Assembly (NCBI GenBank): GCA_965207705.1
Contig: OZ242292.1
Location: 1,736,001-1,800,000 of the forward strand
Direction: 5' to 3'
DNA: 64,000 nt
From: JAAOII01 sp965207705
Lineage (GTDB): Bacteria; Pseudomonadota; Gammaproteobacteria; CBDBNL01; JAAOII01
The first letter of the stretch is position 1, and each line of letters opens with the position of its first letter. Below the pieces are notes generated by a model, which was given only the letters and a program-made list of their open reading frames with translations, had not been told where the DNA came from and ran no database searches. Both the position numbers and the translations under genes were made by a program. Below, piece by piece: positions 36,654-46,500 of this stretch.

Positions 36654-39600
36654 TTATTCAACAGCATCATAAGTGCCGCAGGCATCGGATGCTAGGCGGC
36701 GATGACATGCTTGCGCCTCAAGCGGTGGCATAAGTGATGTGGTAACGCTGTTTAACGTGCGGTTGGCGTATAATGCAGGTATCTCTCCCTCACGGAAAAT
36801 CCAGCCACGCTCGATGCCAGGGTCATCTAAGTTAGGATCCCAATGCGGGGAAGTGAATATTTTGCCTGTAGTAATTGCGCGAGGAGTATCACTATCTAAA
36901 GTAGCGTTCTCCAACTCCTTCAAGAATAGGTAATCAGAGAACCCACTCTCGGGTAAAAATGTAAAGGAAGGCTCTTCGGGTGAATTCCTTGAGTCAAGAT
37001 GTATTGCATCCCTCTCAAATGAAGCTGACGTTGAGTTGGTCCAATGTGAATAGGAGATATCTGTATGATAACCAGCACTCATTGTGCCTATTAAAGGACC
37101 TCCCCGTCCATGACCCTTGACAGAAATTATGCCATTATCCCCATCATTGCCCGCATAGGAAGCATATATCTTGGCGGAGTGCATGCTATTTTTTCGTGCT
37201 ACTGTTCCAACCAACCCCCCTGCCTGAATATACCGGATACCTCCTCCAATTTCTGTAACGTCACCAGTGGCGTAAGAAGATGATATTTCAGCCGAAGTTG
37301 CATCAGGGACACCAAAAGCTCCAACCAAGCCACCAGTTTCTCTTCTGCCAGTAACAGTGGCGCCTGAGTAAGAATAAACTATCTTACCTATATTAACCCC
37401 AACCAAGCCGCCAGTGTATAGCCCATCCACAGTAACTATGCCAGTGCTGTAAGCATACTTTATGCTGCCTCCTTCATTATTGGTGCCCACCAAGGCGCCG
37501 GAGCCCAGCGTATAAGATTCGGTTTCCCCGCCGCCTGCCAAAGAAACACTGTTGGTGAAGCTGCCATTTATCGCGGCAATCTGCATGTTAATGTTGGTTA
37601 AGCCAACTGCGCTTATGTTGCCGCCATTAGTGCCAAAGAGACCAAAAGTATCCTTGTTGTTTGCCACCTGTAAGTTCATGCTTAGGTTATGTATGTGGTA
37701 GCCATCCCCAGCAAAAGAACCTCTGAATACTTGATTCTCCGCGCCAGCAATTGGCGTCCAGCCGTGCCCCATAAAACTGTTGCTGCCTACCATGGGCTTA
37801 TCCCAAACAGTCGTATTGGTGGCAGAAGCGTTTATATTATTGGCAAGTTTATAGTGCTTGGTTAGTTGGTCGGCGGCATCTATGCCATAGAGAAAAGCGT
37901 TATTAGTAAAACCGGATGAATCAAGCGTAGTTCCTCTATGGTCAACTCCAGCTATTGCCTGCAGCTGATAGATGTTGCTGATAATATATGGGTCGGAGGA
38001 CTCTCCACTTCCATTAACTCTCTTAACGCCATCATCAGGGAATGCGTCATAGAAGTCCATAACTCCATCACCATCTCCATCAGTATCAGAGGTAACCGTA
38101 ATATCCGCCTCAGATGAAAGCCCGCCAAATTGATGTGTTGCCACAACCTGAAAGGTAATAGAAGAAAATGCTTCTGGAAAATCATTAAAAGTAGCAGCTC
38201 TACGCAAAATTATATTTCTTGTGCCATCTGCGTTATCAGCAGCGGCAAGTTCAAATAAATCGTCAAAAACATTATTGTTGCGCGCCAAACTATAACCAAA
38301 GTCAGTCCCTTCTGCATCCACTGCCGAGACATTGCCTACCACAACCCCCGCGGTGCTTGCCATGGCTAAAGGCAAATCAAAGTTATAAGGTGTTGAGGTA
38401 AACACTGGAGGGGTTGCATCAATTACAGTAACAGAAATTGTAGCTGTTGTATTAGCTCCTTGACTATCACTGGCAGTGACGTTAAAACGATATTCACCTG
38501 GAGTATTTGCTTGAGCTTTTAGAGTTATCTCGCCTGTCTCTGAGTTAATCATAAATAGAACGTTGCCATCAGCTCCTCCGCTTATGTTATAGCTAACAGT
38601 GTCACCATCAGGATCCATTGCCGACACATTTCCCACCGAGTGGCCAGTGGGTGAACTAAGGTGGATATCAGCAAAACTATAGTTAGCGGGTGTTGTGCCA
38701 GTGGCATTAGTAAACTGAACTCCTGGGCTATTGCCTGCTCTAAACATTGGGGCTTGGTTGGGGAGAACCTCCACAGAAATTGTGGCTGTTGTGCTGCCGC
38801 CTTGACCATCACTGGCAATGACGTTGAATGTATAATTACCTGAATTAACCGCAGTATCCGCTGTGACTTTTAGAGTTATTTCGCCTGTTGTTAGGTTAAC
38901 CTGAAATAGGTCGTTATCATCATCTCCACCGCTTATGTTATAGCTAACAGTGTCACCATCAGGATCCATTGCCGACACATTTCCCACCGAGTAGCCAGCA
39001 GGTAAATTAAAGGGGATGGCAGCAAAAGTATAGTTAGCGGGTGTTGCGCCAGTGGCATTAGTAAACTGAACTCCAGGGCTATTGACTGCTCTAAACACTG
39101 GGGCTTGGTTGTCAGGAAGAACCTTCACAGTAACCTCAATCCTTGCGCTGCCGCTATTACGATCGCTGGCAGTAATGTTGAATGTATACGTAATTGGATC
39201 GTCGCCTGTATTAACCGCAATGGCTTTTAGAGTTATTTCGCCTGTTGAACTAATCTGAAATAGGGCGGTATCATCAGTTCCACCGTCTATGCCGTAAGTG
39301 ATGGCGTCATCATCCACATCAGTTGTTGATACATTACCCACCGAGTAGCCAGCAGTGGAATTAAAAGGGATGTTGGCAAATCTATAACTAGCGGGTATTG
39401 TGCCAGTCGTAGGAATAAACTGACTTTCTGAGCCCACGACTTCTTCAAACACAGGCGGATCATTCACGGGAGTAATGGAAATTGTATAGCGGACTGTAAC
39501 TGCGGTGTTATTATGTTGCACTAAATCTATATAAAATTCGCCGAACACATTGTCGTCAATACCGCTGATGGTTATGTTTACGGCAGTGGCATTTGCTAAA

Positions 39601-39995
39601 AGTGTTAGTTGCTTTTGAGTTTGATTAAAATTAACAGGATGATTTAATGTATCACCTTGAATAATTTGGGTGAAATTAAAATTGCTTAATCTAAGCTTTT
39701 CAGTTTCTATTTCTTTACCTGCTAATACCTCACCAACCGTGATGTTATAGGTTGTAGCATAGTCAAAAACTTGGGGAAGAGCAATAAGCCCGCAATCTTG
39801 AGTGCTGTTATCTTCAGCAAAAACGCAGTTGGCTGTGATCATAGGAGAGGGAGGAGAGCCGCCTGGTGTTGGGGCGCCACCACCGCCTCCGCCGCCACCA
39901 CAAGCAGTAACAACAGCAGTAAGCAACAGGGCAGCAAGGACAGGTGTCCTTGTGAATAATCTCCGTTTTAATCCTTGTAAAAATATAATTTTCAT
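36654..39995 (-). CDS. L5: cadherin-like/GLUG lipoprotein, second tail type
   Basis: About 1113 residues. Short n-region (FLQGLKRRLFTRTP) and Cys32 from ATG 39995; tether CGGGGGGGGAP. Cys-pair module DCGL after CVFAEDNSTQ, four cadherin-like domains, then a shorter DTDGDGDGVMDFYDAFP segment and a GLUG region of the third subtype (NNKDTFGLFGTNGGNISAVG, IRYIQAGGLVG). The end differs from L1-L3: GWIFREGEIPALYANRTL and CHRRLASDAC, which keeps the same C-X8-C spacing. Only 60 bp separate it from the L6 stop. A TATAAT (40057-40052) remains, but the -35 part of the family promoter has been replaced by the L6 3' end, so L5 may rely on L6 read-through. Confidence 0.85.
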   Translation of the reverse strand: MKIIFLQGLKRRLFTRTPVLAALLLTAVVTACGGGGGGGGAPTPGGSPPSPMITANCVFAEDNSTQDCGLIALPQVFDYATTYNITVGEVLAGKEIETEKLRLSNFNFTQIIQGDTLNHPVNFNQTQKQLTLLANATAVNITISGIDDNVFGEFYIDLVQHNNTAVTVRYTISITPVNDPPVFEEVVGSESQFIPTTGTIPASYRFANIPFNSTAGYSVGNVSTTDVDDDAITYGIDGGTDDTALFQISSTGEITLKAIAVNTGDDPITYTFNITASDRNSGSARIEVTVKVLPDNQAPVFRAVNSPGVQFTNATGATPANYTFAAIPFNLPAGYSVGNVSAMDPDGDTVSYNISGGDDDNDLFQVNLTTGEITLKVTADTAVNSGNYTFNVIASDGQGGSTTATISVEVLPNQAPMFRAGNSPGVQFTNATGTTPANYSFADIHLSSPTGHSVGNVSAMDPDGDTVSYNISGGADGNVLFMINSETGEITLKAQANTPGEYRFNVTASDSQGANTTATISVTVIDATPPVFTSTPYNFDLPLAMASTAGVVVGNVSAVDAEGTDFGYSLARNNNVFDDLFELAAADNADGTRNIILRRAATFNDFPEAFSSITFQVVATHQFGGLSSEADITVTSDTDGDGDGVMDFYDAFPDDGVKRVNGSGESSDPYIISNIYQLQAIAGVDHRGTTLDSSGFTNNAFLYGIDAADQLTKHYKLANNINASATNTTVWDKPMVGSNSFMGHGWTPIAGAENQVFRGSFAGDGYHIHNLSMNLQVANNKDTFGLFGTNGGNISAVGLTNINMQIAAINGSFTNSVSLAGGGETESYTLGSGALVGTNNEGGSIKYAYSTGIVTVDGLYTGGLVGVNIGKIVYSYSGATVTGRRETGGLVGAFGVPDATSAEISSSYATGDVTEIGGGIRYIQAGGLVGTVARKNSMHSAKIYASYAGNDGDNGIISVKGHGRGGPLIGTMSAGYHTDISYSHWTNSTSASFERDAIHLDSRNSPEEPSFTFLPESGFSDYLFLKELENATLDSDTPRAITTGKIFTSPHWDPNLDDPGIERGWIFREGEIPALYANRTLNSVTTSLMPPLEAQACHRRLASDACGTYDAVE

Positions 39996-40051
39996 TTTAC
40001 TACTCATTTAATAATTTAATAATATATTTAATCCAACATAGCTAATTATTA

Positions 40052-40057
40052 ATTATA
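40052..40057 (-). promoter_or_regulatory. Orphan extended -10 box upstream of L5
   Basis: TGTTATAAT is conserved with the family promoters, but 16-17 bp upstream there is GCTGCT/TGCTGC from the end of L6 rather than TTGACA. Likely weak or inactive unless the extended -10 suffices. Confidence 0.45.
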
Positions 40058-40067
40058 ACAGACCACA

Positions 40068-43000
40068 CTATTCAGCAGCATCATAAATGCCGCAGACATC
40101 TGACGCTTGGCGGCGATGACATACTTGCGCCTCAAGCGGTGGCATAAGAGATGTGGTAACGCTGCTTAACGTGCGGTTGGCGTATAATGCAGGGAACTCT
40201 CCATCCTCAAAAATCCAGCCACGCTCGATGCCAGGGTCGTCGAAGTTAGGATCCCAATGCGGGGAAGTGAATATTGCGCCACCGTCCCCATTTAAAGGAG
40301 TGTTCTCCAACTGCGTCAATAATAGGTATCTATTATCCCTCCCCACGGGTAAAAGTGTAAAGGTACCAAGTCCTGAATGAGCTGAATGGAATACGAGTTC
40401 ATTGCCACCATCTGCCTCCGTCGTTGAGTTGGTCCAATGTGAATAAGAGACATCTAAATGATAACCATTAAAATATGTGCCTATTAAAGGACCTGCCCGT
40501 TCATTATTACCACCCTTGACAGAAACCACGTCATTATCCCCATTATTGCCCGCATAAGAAGCGCTTATCTTGGCAGAGTGCATGCTGTTTTCTTGTGCCA
40601 GTCCTCCGACCAGTCCGCCTGCGCGAATAGCTACTGTATCTCCAGTTGCTGTAACGTTCCCAGTGGCATAAGAAGATGCTACTTCAGCCGAAGTTGTAAC
40701 AGGGACACCAAAAACTCCAACCAAGCCACCAGTATACCTTCTGCCAGTAACACTGACGCCTGAGTAAGAATAAGTAATATTACCGATGTTAACCCCAACC
40801 AAGCCGCCAGTGTATAACCCTTCCACATTAACTATGCCAGTGCTGTAAGCATACTTTATGCTGCCTCCTTCATTATTGGTGCCCACCAAGGCGCCGGAAC
40901 CCAGCGTATAAGAGTCGGTTTCTCCGTTGCCTGCCAAAGAAGTATCGTTAATGAAGCTGCCATTTATCGCGGCAATCTGCATGTTAATGTTGGTTAGACC
41001 AACTGCGCTTATGTTGCCGCCATTAGTGCCAAAGAGACCAAAAGTATCCTTGTTGTTTGCCACCTGTAAGTCCATGTTTAGGTTATGTATGTGGTAGCCC
41101 TCCCCAGCAAAAGAACCGCTGAATACTTGATTCTCCCCGCCAGCAATTGGCGTCCAGCCGTGTCCAATAAAATCGTTGCTGCCTACCGCGGACTTAGCCC
41201 AAAAGGCATTATCGGTAGTATTGGAAGCATCTATATTTTGGTTTAATTTATAGTGCTTGGTGAGTTGGTCGGCTGCAGTGGTGCCATAAAGAAACCCGTT
41301 ATTAGTGAAACCGGATGAACCAAGCGCAGTTCCCGTATGGTCAACTCCAGCTATTGCTTGCAGCTGGTAGATGTTGCTGATAATATAGGGGGTGCCTGCC
41401 GCTCCATTTCCTGTAACACTCTCAGCGCCATCATGCGGGAAGGCATCATACAAGCCCATAACTCCATCCCCATCAAAATCATCGTTAGGTTGCAGGTCAT
41501 TAATAAGATTAACCGTAATATTAGCGGGTTCAGATGAAGTCCCACCAACTCGATGCGTTGCCACAACCTGAAAGGTAATAGAAGATGCTGCAAAATCACT
41601 AAGAGTTGCAGGTTCGAGTAAAGTGATATTTATGCTACCATCTCCGTTCTTAGCACTGGCAAGTTGAAATAAATCATGTGCCTCCAAACTATAATCAAAG
41701 GCAGTCCCATCTTCATCCATTGCCGATATATTGCCTACCACAACTCCCGCTGCATTTGCCATGGCTAAAGACAAATCAAAGTTATAAGGTGTTCTGGTAA
41801 ACACTGGAGGGGTTAGATCACCTACAGTAACAGAAATTGTAGCTGTTGTGCTCGCTCCTTCGCTATCACTGGCAATGACGTTAAATTGATGCTCAACTGA
41901 ATTAACCGCCATGGCTATTAGGGTTATTTCGCCTGTTGAACTAATATTAAATAGAGCGATATCATCAGCTTCACCGCTTATGCTATATGATACAGGAGGG
42001 GCACCAACAAGACCATCAGGATCGGTTGCTGATACATTGCCCACCGAATGGCCAGCAGATAAAGATGAAGGAAGAGAGATGTTGGCAAAAGTATAGCTGG
42101 ATGCTTCAAACACTGGGGCTAGGTTAGGGAGAACCGCCACAGAAATTGTGGCTGTTGCGCTCTCGCCTTTGCCATCACTGGCAGTGACGTTGAATGCATA
42201 AGGAATTGGAGAGGTGCCTGGATTAGCCGCTATGGCTCGTAGAGTTATTTCGCCTGTCGAACTAATATTAAATAGGGCGATATCATCATCTCCACCGCTT
42301 ATGTTATAAGTGACAGTGTCACCATCATCATCGGTTGTCGATACATTACCCACCAGACGGTTAATAAGCGAATTATGAGGGATGTCGGCAAAATTATAGT
42401 TGGCGGGTGTTGCTGTTGTTTCATTTGCCTCAGTAAACTGACCTGAGCCACGGACTGCTCTAAACACTGGGGCTTGGTTGTCAGTAAGAACCATTACGGT
42501 AATCTCAGTTGTTACGCTGCCGTCGTTGCCATCACTGGCAGTGACGTTGAATGCATAAGGAATTGGAGCGTTGCCTGGATTAACCGCTACCTTTTTTAGA
42601 GTTATCTCACCTGTTGAACTAATCTGAAATAGGTTGGTAACATTAGTTTCACCGCTTATGCTATAAGAAATAGTGTCATTATCAATATCAGTTGTTGATA
42701 CATTGCCCACCGAGTAGCCAGTAGTGGAATTAAAGGGGATGTCAGCAAAACTGTAAGAAGGTAGGGAAAAAACAGGCGCATCATTCACGGGAGTAATGGA
42801 AATTGTATAGCGGACTTTAACTTTAACTGTGGTTTTACTATTGTTCACTAAAACTAAATCTAAATCTATATAAAACTCACCGAACAGGTTGGGGGTAATA
42901 TCAATGATGGTTATGTTTACGGCAGTGGCATTTGCTAAAAGTGTTAGTTGCTTTTGAGTTTGATTAAAATTAACAGGATGATTTAATGTATCACCTTGAA

Positions 43001-43334
43001 TAATTTGGGTGAAATTAAAATTGCTTACTCCAATCTTATCGGTGTTTACTTCTTGACCTGCTAACACCTCACCAACCGTGATGTTATAGGTTGTATTAGA
43101 GTTAAAAACCTGGGGAAGAACAATAAGCCCGCAATCTTGAGTGCCGTTATCTTCAGCAAACATGCAGTTGGCTGTGGTCATAGGAGGGGGAGTAGTAGTG
43201 GAAGGAGGGGAAGTGGAATCACTTGATTTGGGACCAGCACAAGCAGCAACAACAGCAGTAAGTAACAGGACAGCAAGGACAGGCATCCTTGTGAATAATC
43301 TCCGTTTTAATCCTTGTAAAAATATAGTTTTCAT
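40068..43334 (-). CDS. L6: cadherin-like/GLUG lipoprotein, close sister of L5
   Basis: About 1088 residues. Same short signal as L5 (FLQGLKRRLFTRMPVLAV, Cys32 from ATG 43334) but a Ser/Thr/Pro tether. Cys-pair module DCGL after CMFAEDNGTQ, four cadherin-like domains, FDGDGVMGLYDAFP, GLUG region of the third subtype and tail CHRRQASDVC. Compared with L5, the GLUG half is nearly collinear (shared YTLGSGALVGTNNEGGSIKY), while the cadherin-like stalk differs in order and sequence, so the two parts have exchanged independently. GGA lies seven bases before the start. Transcribed from the promoter at 43390-43417. Confidence 0.85.
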   Translation of the reverse strand: MKTIFLQGLKRRLFTRMPVLAVLLLTAVVAACAGPKSSDSTSPPSTTTPPPMTTANCMFAEDNGTQDCGLIVLPQVFNSNTTYNITVGEVLAGQEVNTDKIGVSNFNFTQIIQGDTLNHPVNFNQTQKQLTLLANATAVNITIIDITPNLFGEFYIDLDLVLVNNSKTTVKVKVRYTISITPVNDAPVFSLPSYSFADIPFNSTTGYSVGNVSTTDIDNDTISYSISGETNVTNLFQISSTGEITLKKVAVNPGNAPIPYAFNVTASDGNDGSVTTEITVMVLTDNQAPVFRAVRGSGQFTEANETTATPANYNFADIPHNSLINRLVGNVSTTDDDGDTVTYNISGGDDDIALFNISSTGEITLRAIAANPGTSPIPYAFNVTASDGKGESATATISVAVLPNLAPVFEASSYTFANISLPSSLSAGHSVGNVSATDPDGLVGAPPVSYSISGEADDIALFNISSTGEITLIAMAVNSVEHQFNVIASDSEGASTTATISVTVGDLTPPVFTRTPYNFDLSLAMANAAGVVVGNISAMDEDGTAFDYSLEAHDLFQLASAKNGDGSINITLLEPATLSDFAASSITFQVVATHRVGGTSSEPANITVNLINDLQPNDDFDGDGVMGLYDAFPHDGAESVTGNGAAGTPYIISNIYQLQAIAGVDHTGTALGSSGFTNNGFLYGTTAADQLTKHYKLNQNIDASNTTDNAFWAKSAVGSNDFIGHGWTPIAGGENQVFSGSFAGEGYHIHNLNMDLQVANNKDTFGLFGTNGGNISAVGLTNINMQIAAINGSFINDTSLAGNGETDSYTLGSGALVGTNNEGGSIKYAYSTGIVNVEGLYTGGLVGVNIGNITYSYSGVSVTGRRYTGGLVGVFGVPVTTSAEVASSYATGNVTATGDTVAIRAGGLVGGLAQENSMHSAKISASYAGNNGDNDVVSVKGGNNERAGPLIGTYFNGYHLDVSYSHWTNSTTEADGGNELVFHSAHSGLGTFTLLPVGRDNRYLLLTQLENTPLNGDGGAIFTSPHWDPNFDDPGIERGWIFEDGEFPALYANRTLSSVTTSLMPPLEAQVCHRRQASDVCGIYDAAE

Positions 43335-43389
43335 TTTAATATCCATTCAATAATTTAATAATATATTTAATCCAACATAGCTAACTATC

Positions 43390-43417
43390 ATTATAACAGA
43401 ATTAGGTGAAATATCAG
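43390..43417 (-). promoter_or_regulatory. Sigma70 promoter of L6
   Basis: CTGATA (43417-43412), 16 bp, TATAAT (43395-43390), extended TGT. The -35 has two mismatches to consensus. Confidence 0.75.
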
Positions 43418-43510
43418 GTAAAGCAAGCATGGGGATAATTTGCCGCGAGTGTTATGCATCTTGCGGGCGGAGCGCAGCTCTGAGGGCGGAGCGCAGCTCC
43501 GCCCCTACAG
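43401..43510 (-). repeat. Intergenic repeat element, copy 5 (double palindrome)
   Basis: Promoter half, GCAAGCATGGGGATAATTTG core, TGTTATGCATCTTGCGGGCGG and two tandem GGCGGAGCGCAGCTC palindromes, ending CCCCTACAG 19 bp from the L7 stop. Confidence 0.85.
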
Positions 43511-43528
43511 CAGCGTATTTAAAACGCG

Positions 43529-46500
43529 CTATTCACAACCCAGTGGCATGCCATCACGCTGGCACTCCTGGTCTGCGGCGGAGGGAAAAAGCTGTTTACT
43601 ATCTGAGGAGCGAACGGCGCTTAATGAGGGATACTCATCAGCATTGAAAATCCAGCCGCGGGTAATCCCGTCCGTAGTGTCGTTGCCCCAGCTGCTGGAG
43701 GGGAAAAAATTGGTGCAGTTTGGCGCTGGCATCACACCAGCTATAGCCGTTGCACCCAGTCCGCACCCTCGCAGTTGGGCATCGCTGATGGCAAGTGGGA
43801 ATGTGTTACCCCGTTTCTGGCCAAATACATTAATATTGGGAAATGCTGTATTATTATACCAATATGATGCAGCAATCTCACCTGCTAAAAAAGACCCTAC
43901 AAAGGCGCCAATATTTTCAGTAATTTCAGTAATAGTAATAACATTATGTGAAACTACACCTGTAGCGTAAGATGCTGCCACTATATCATTAATCTCTGCA
44001 GCCACGCTATTCACTATCCCCACAAGCCCCCCCACGTCAACATTAAAACTGTCACCTGAATGCCCTCCACTGCCACTGACATTGCCAGTGGCATAAGAAG
44101 ATAATATCTTGTTAGCAGCACCCCCGATTTCTGTGTCAGAGCTAGTACCAACTAAGCCGCCAGAGTATAATCGCCCTTCCACTGCGGCGGTAGAATAAGA
44201 ATAGGAAACTTCAGCCCGATTAAGACCAACTAATCCTCCCACATTATTTGCAGTAGCATTAACAAGTCCGCTGACGTAAGAATATTGGATAACTCCTCCT
44301 ACCTCATTTCTACCAACTAATCCTCCGCTGCCTTCGTTAGGGGCATAGGAATCTCCATTTAGTTTAGTCCTCACATTATTATCAACTGCTTGGATTCTCA
44401 TCTCAATATTTTCCAGTCCAACAGCGCTTATCTTGCCGCTACTCGTGCCAAAGAGTCCAAAGGAATCTGTGAGAGTTGCAGCACGTAACGATATATTTAG
44501 GTTGCTGATGGCGTAGCCCTCGCCACTAAAAGAACCGCTAAAAGATTGTCCGCTTTTACCAGCGATTGGTGTCCAGCCGCGCCCGATATAACTGGTAACT
44601 GGCGGTTTATCCCAAACATCCGTATTGGTGGTGGAAGCATCTATGTCATTAGCCAACTTATAGTGCTTGGTAAGTTGGTCGGCGGCAGTGGTGCCATAAA
44701 GAAACCCGTTATTAGTAAAACTTGATGAACCAAGCGCAGTTCCCGTATGGTCAAATCCAGCTATTGCCTGCAGCTGATAGATATTGCTGATGATATAGGG
44801 GGTGCCTGACTCTCCATTTCCATTAAATCTCTTAGTGCCATCATCTGGAAATGCGTCATAGAAGTTCGCAATTCCATCCGCATCAAAATCATTGTCAAGT
44901 GGCAGGTCATTATTAAGATTAACCGTAATGTTAGCGGGTTCAGATGAAGTCCCACCAACTTGATGCGTTGCCTCAACCTGAGAAGTAACAGAAGGGACTG
45001 TAAAATCACTCAAAGTTGCAGCTCTACTCAAAATGATATTTATGCTGCCATCTGTATTTTTAGCAGTGGCAAGTTCAAATAAATCGTCAAATAAAGTATC
45101 ACTGCCCGCCAAACTATAATCAAAGAGAGACGCTTCAGCATCCACTGCCGATACCTCGCCTACTACAACTCCTTGTGCATTTGCTGCTGACAAATCTAAA
45201 TCAAAGTTATAAGGTGTTGAGGTAAACACTGGAGGGGTTAAATCAACTACAGTAACAGAAATTGTGGCTGTTGTATCCTCGCCTTGGCTATTACTGGCAA
45301 TGACGTTGAATATATATGCGCCTAAGTCACTCGCTGCAGCTTGTAGAGTTATTTCTCCTGTTGTTGGGTCAATCTGAAATAGGGCGTTATCATCATCTCC
45401 ACCGCTTATGTTATAAGCAATAGCTTCACCATCAGGGTCGGTTGCTGCTACATTGCCCACCGAGTAGCCAAGAGGCGAACCAGAGAGGATGTTGGCAAAA
45501 CTATAGCTGGCGGGGTTTGCGCCCGCTGCAGGAGTAAACCGAATTCCTGAACCACTGACTGCTACAAACTCAATTTCACCACAACCCAGTGGCATGCCAT
45601 TGCGCTGACACTCTTGATTTGCGGCTGAAGGCAAAAGCTGTTTGTTATCAGAGGAGCGAACGGCATTCAATGAAGGATACTCGCCAGCATTGAAAACCCA
45701 GCTGCGGGTAATGGTGCTATCTGCGGTTGTGTCAATGTCTTCATCCCAATGACTGGAAGGGAATAAAACAGCGCATTCTCCCTCTGATACTAGCGTAAAA
45801 CTTTCAATACGCAGACCACCCAGTTCGCATCCTTGTAGTCGGCTTTTGGAGAGCCCAGTAGTGCCTGTGCTATCTCCATCAATAGTATTGCTTCTATCCT
45901 TCCCAACGCCAGGTCGTGTTACGCGAGTAACACTAGCGTCAAAATATGACTCTTCAATAGTAACGCCATTGCCTGTTGTTTGGTTTCTTTCCCCAACTAT
46001 ACCTCCTAATGAACCATCTCCTAATAAATCATTTTTATTAGGATTTTCATCACTAACAACCATACCAGCAGCATAAGATATATTTATAATTGCCCCTACA
46101 CCTGAGATAGACCCAGCCACTCCTCCTGCAGTCCCTGTTCTACCAGCTATTCCAACGCTCCCCTTAACATTCCCAGTAGCATAAGAAGATAACAGAGCCC
46201 CTCCCTGATTTGTTCCTACCAAACCGCCAGTGTCTCCCTCACCTTGAACTACTGCTGTAGAATAAGAATAAGATATCTCCCCTTGGTTTAATCCAACCAA
46301 TCCGCCTATAGCATCCATTGATGCGTTAACTAAGCCAGTCGCGTAAGAATAGCTAATAACTCCATCTTCCTGATTCAAGGCGACTAATCCACCAGCATGA
46401 GAGCCGGAAATAATAGTATCTACTGTTGTGGTTTCTCTATAAGCATTCCCTGGTGCCTGAATTTTCATGTTAATATTTTGCAGTCCAATGGCATTTATGT

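Noticed and set aside
43440..43970. 176-residue plus-strand frame
   Set aside because: Antisense to the 3' end of L7 and to the intergenic element; similar mirror frames occur at the ends of other paralogs.
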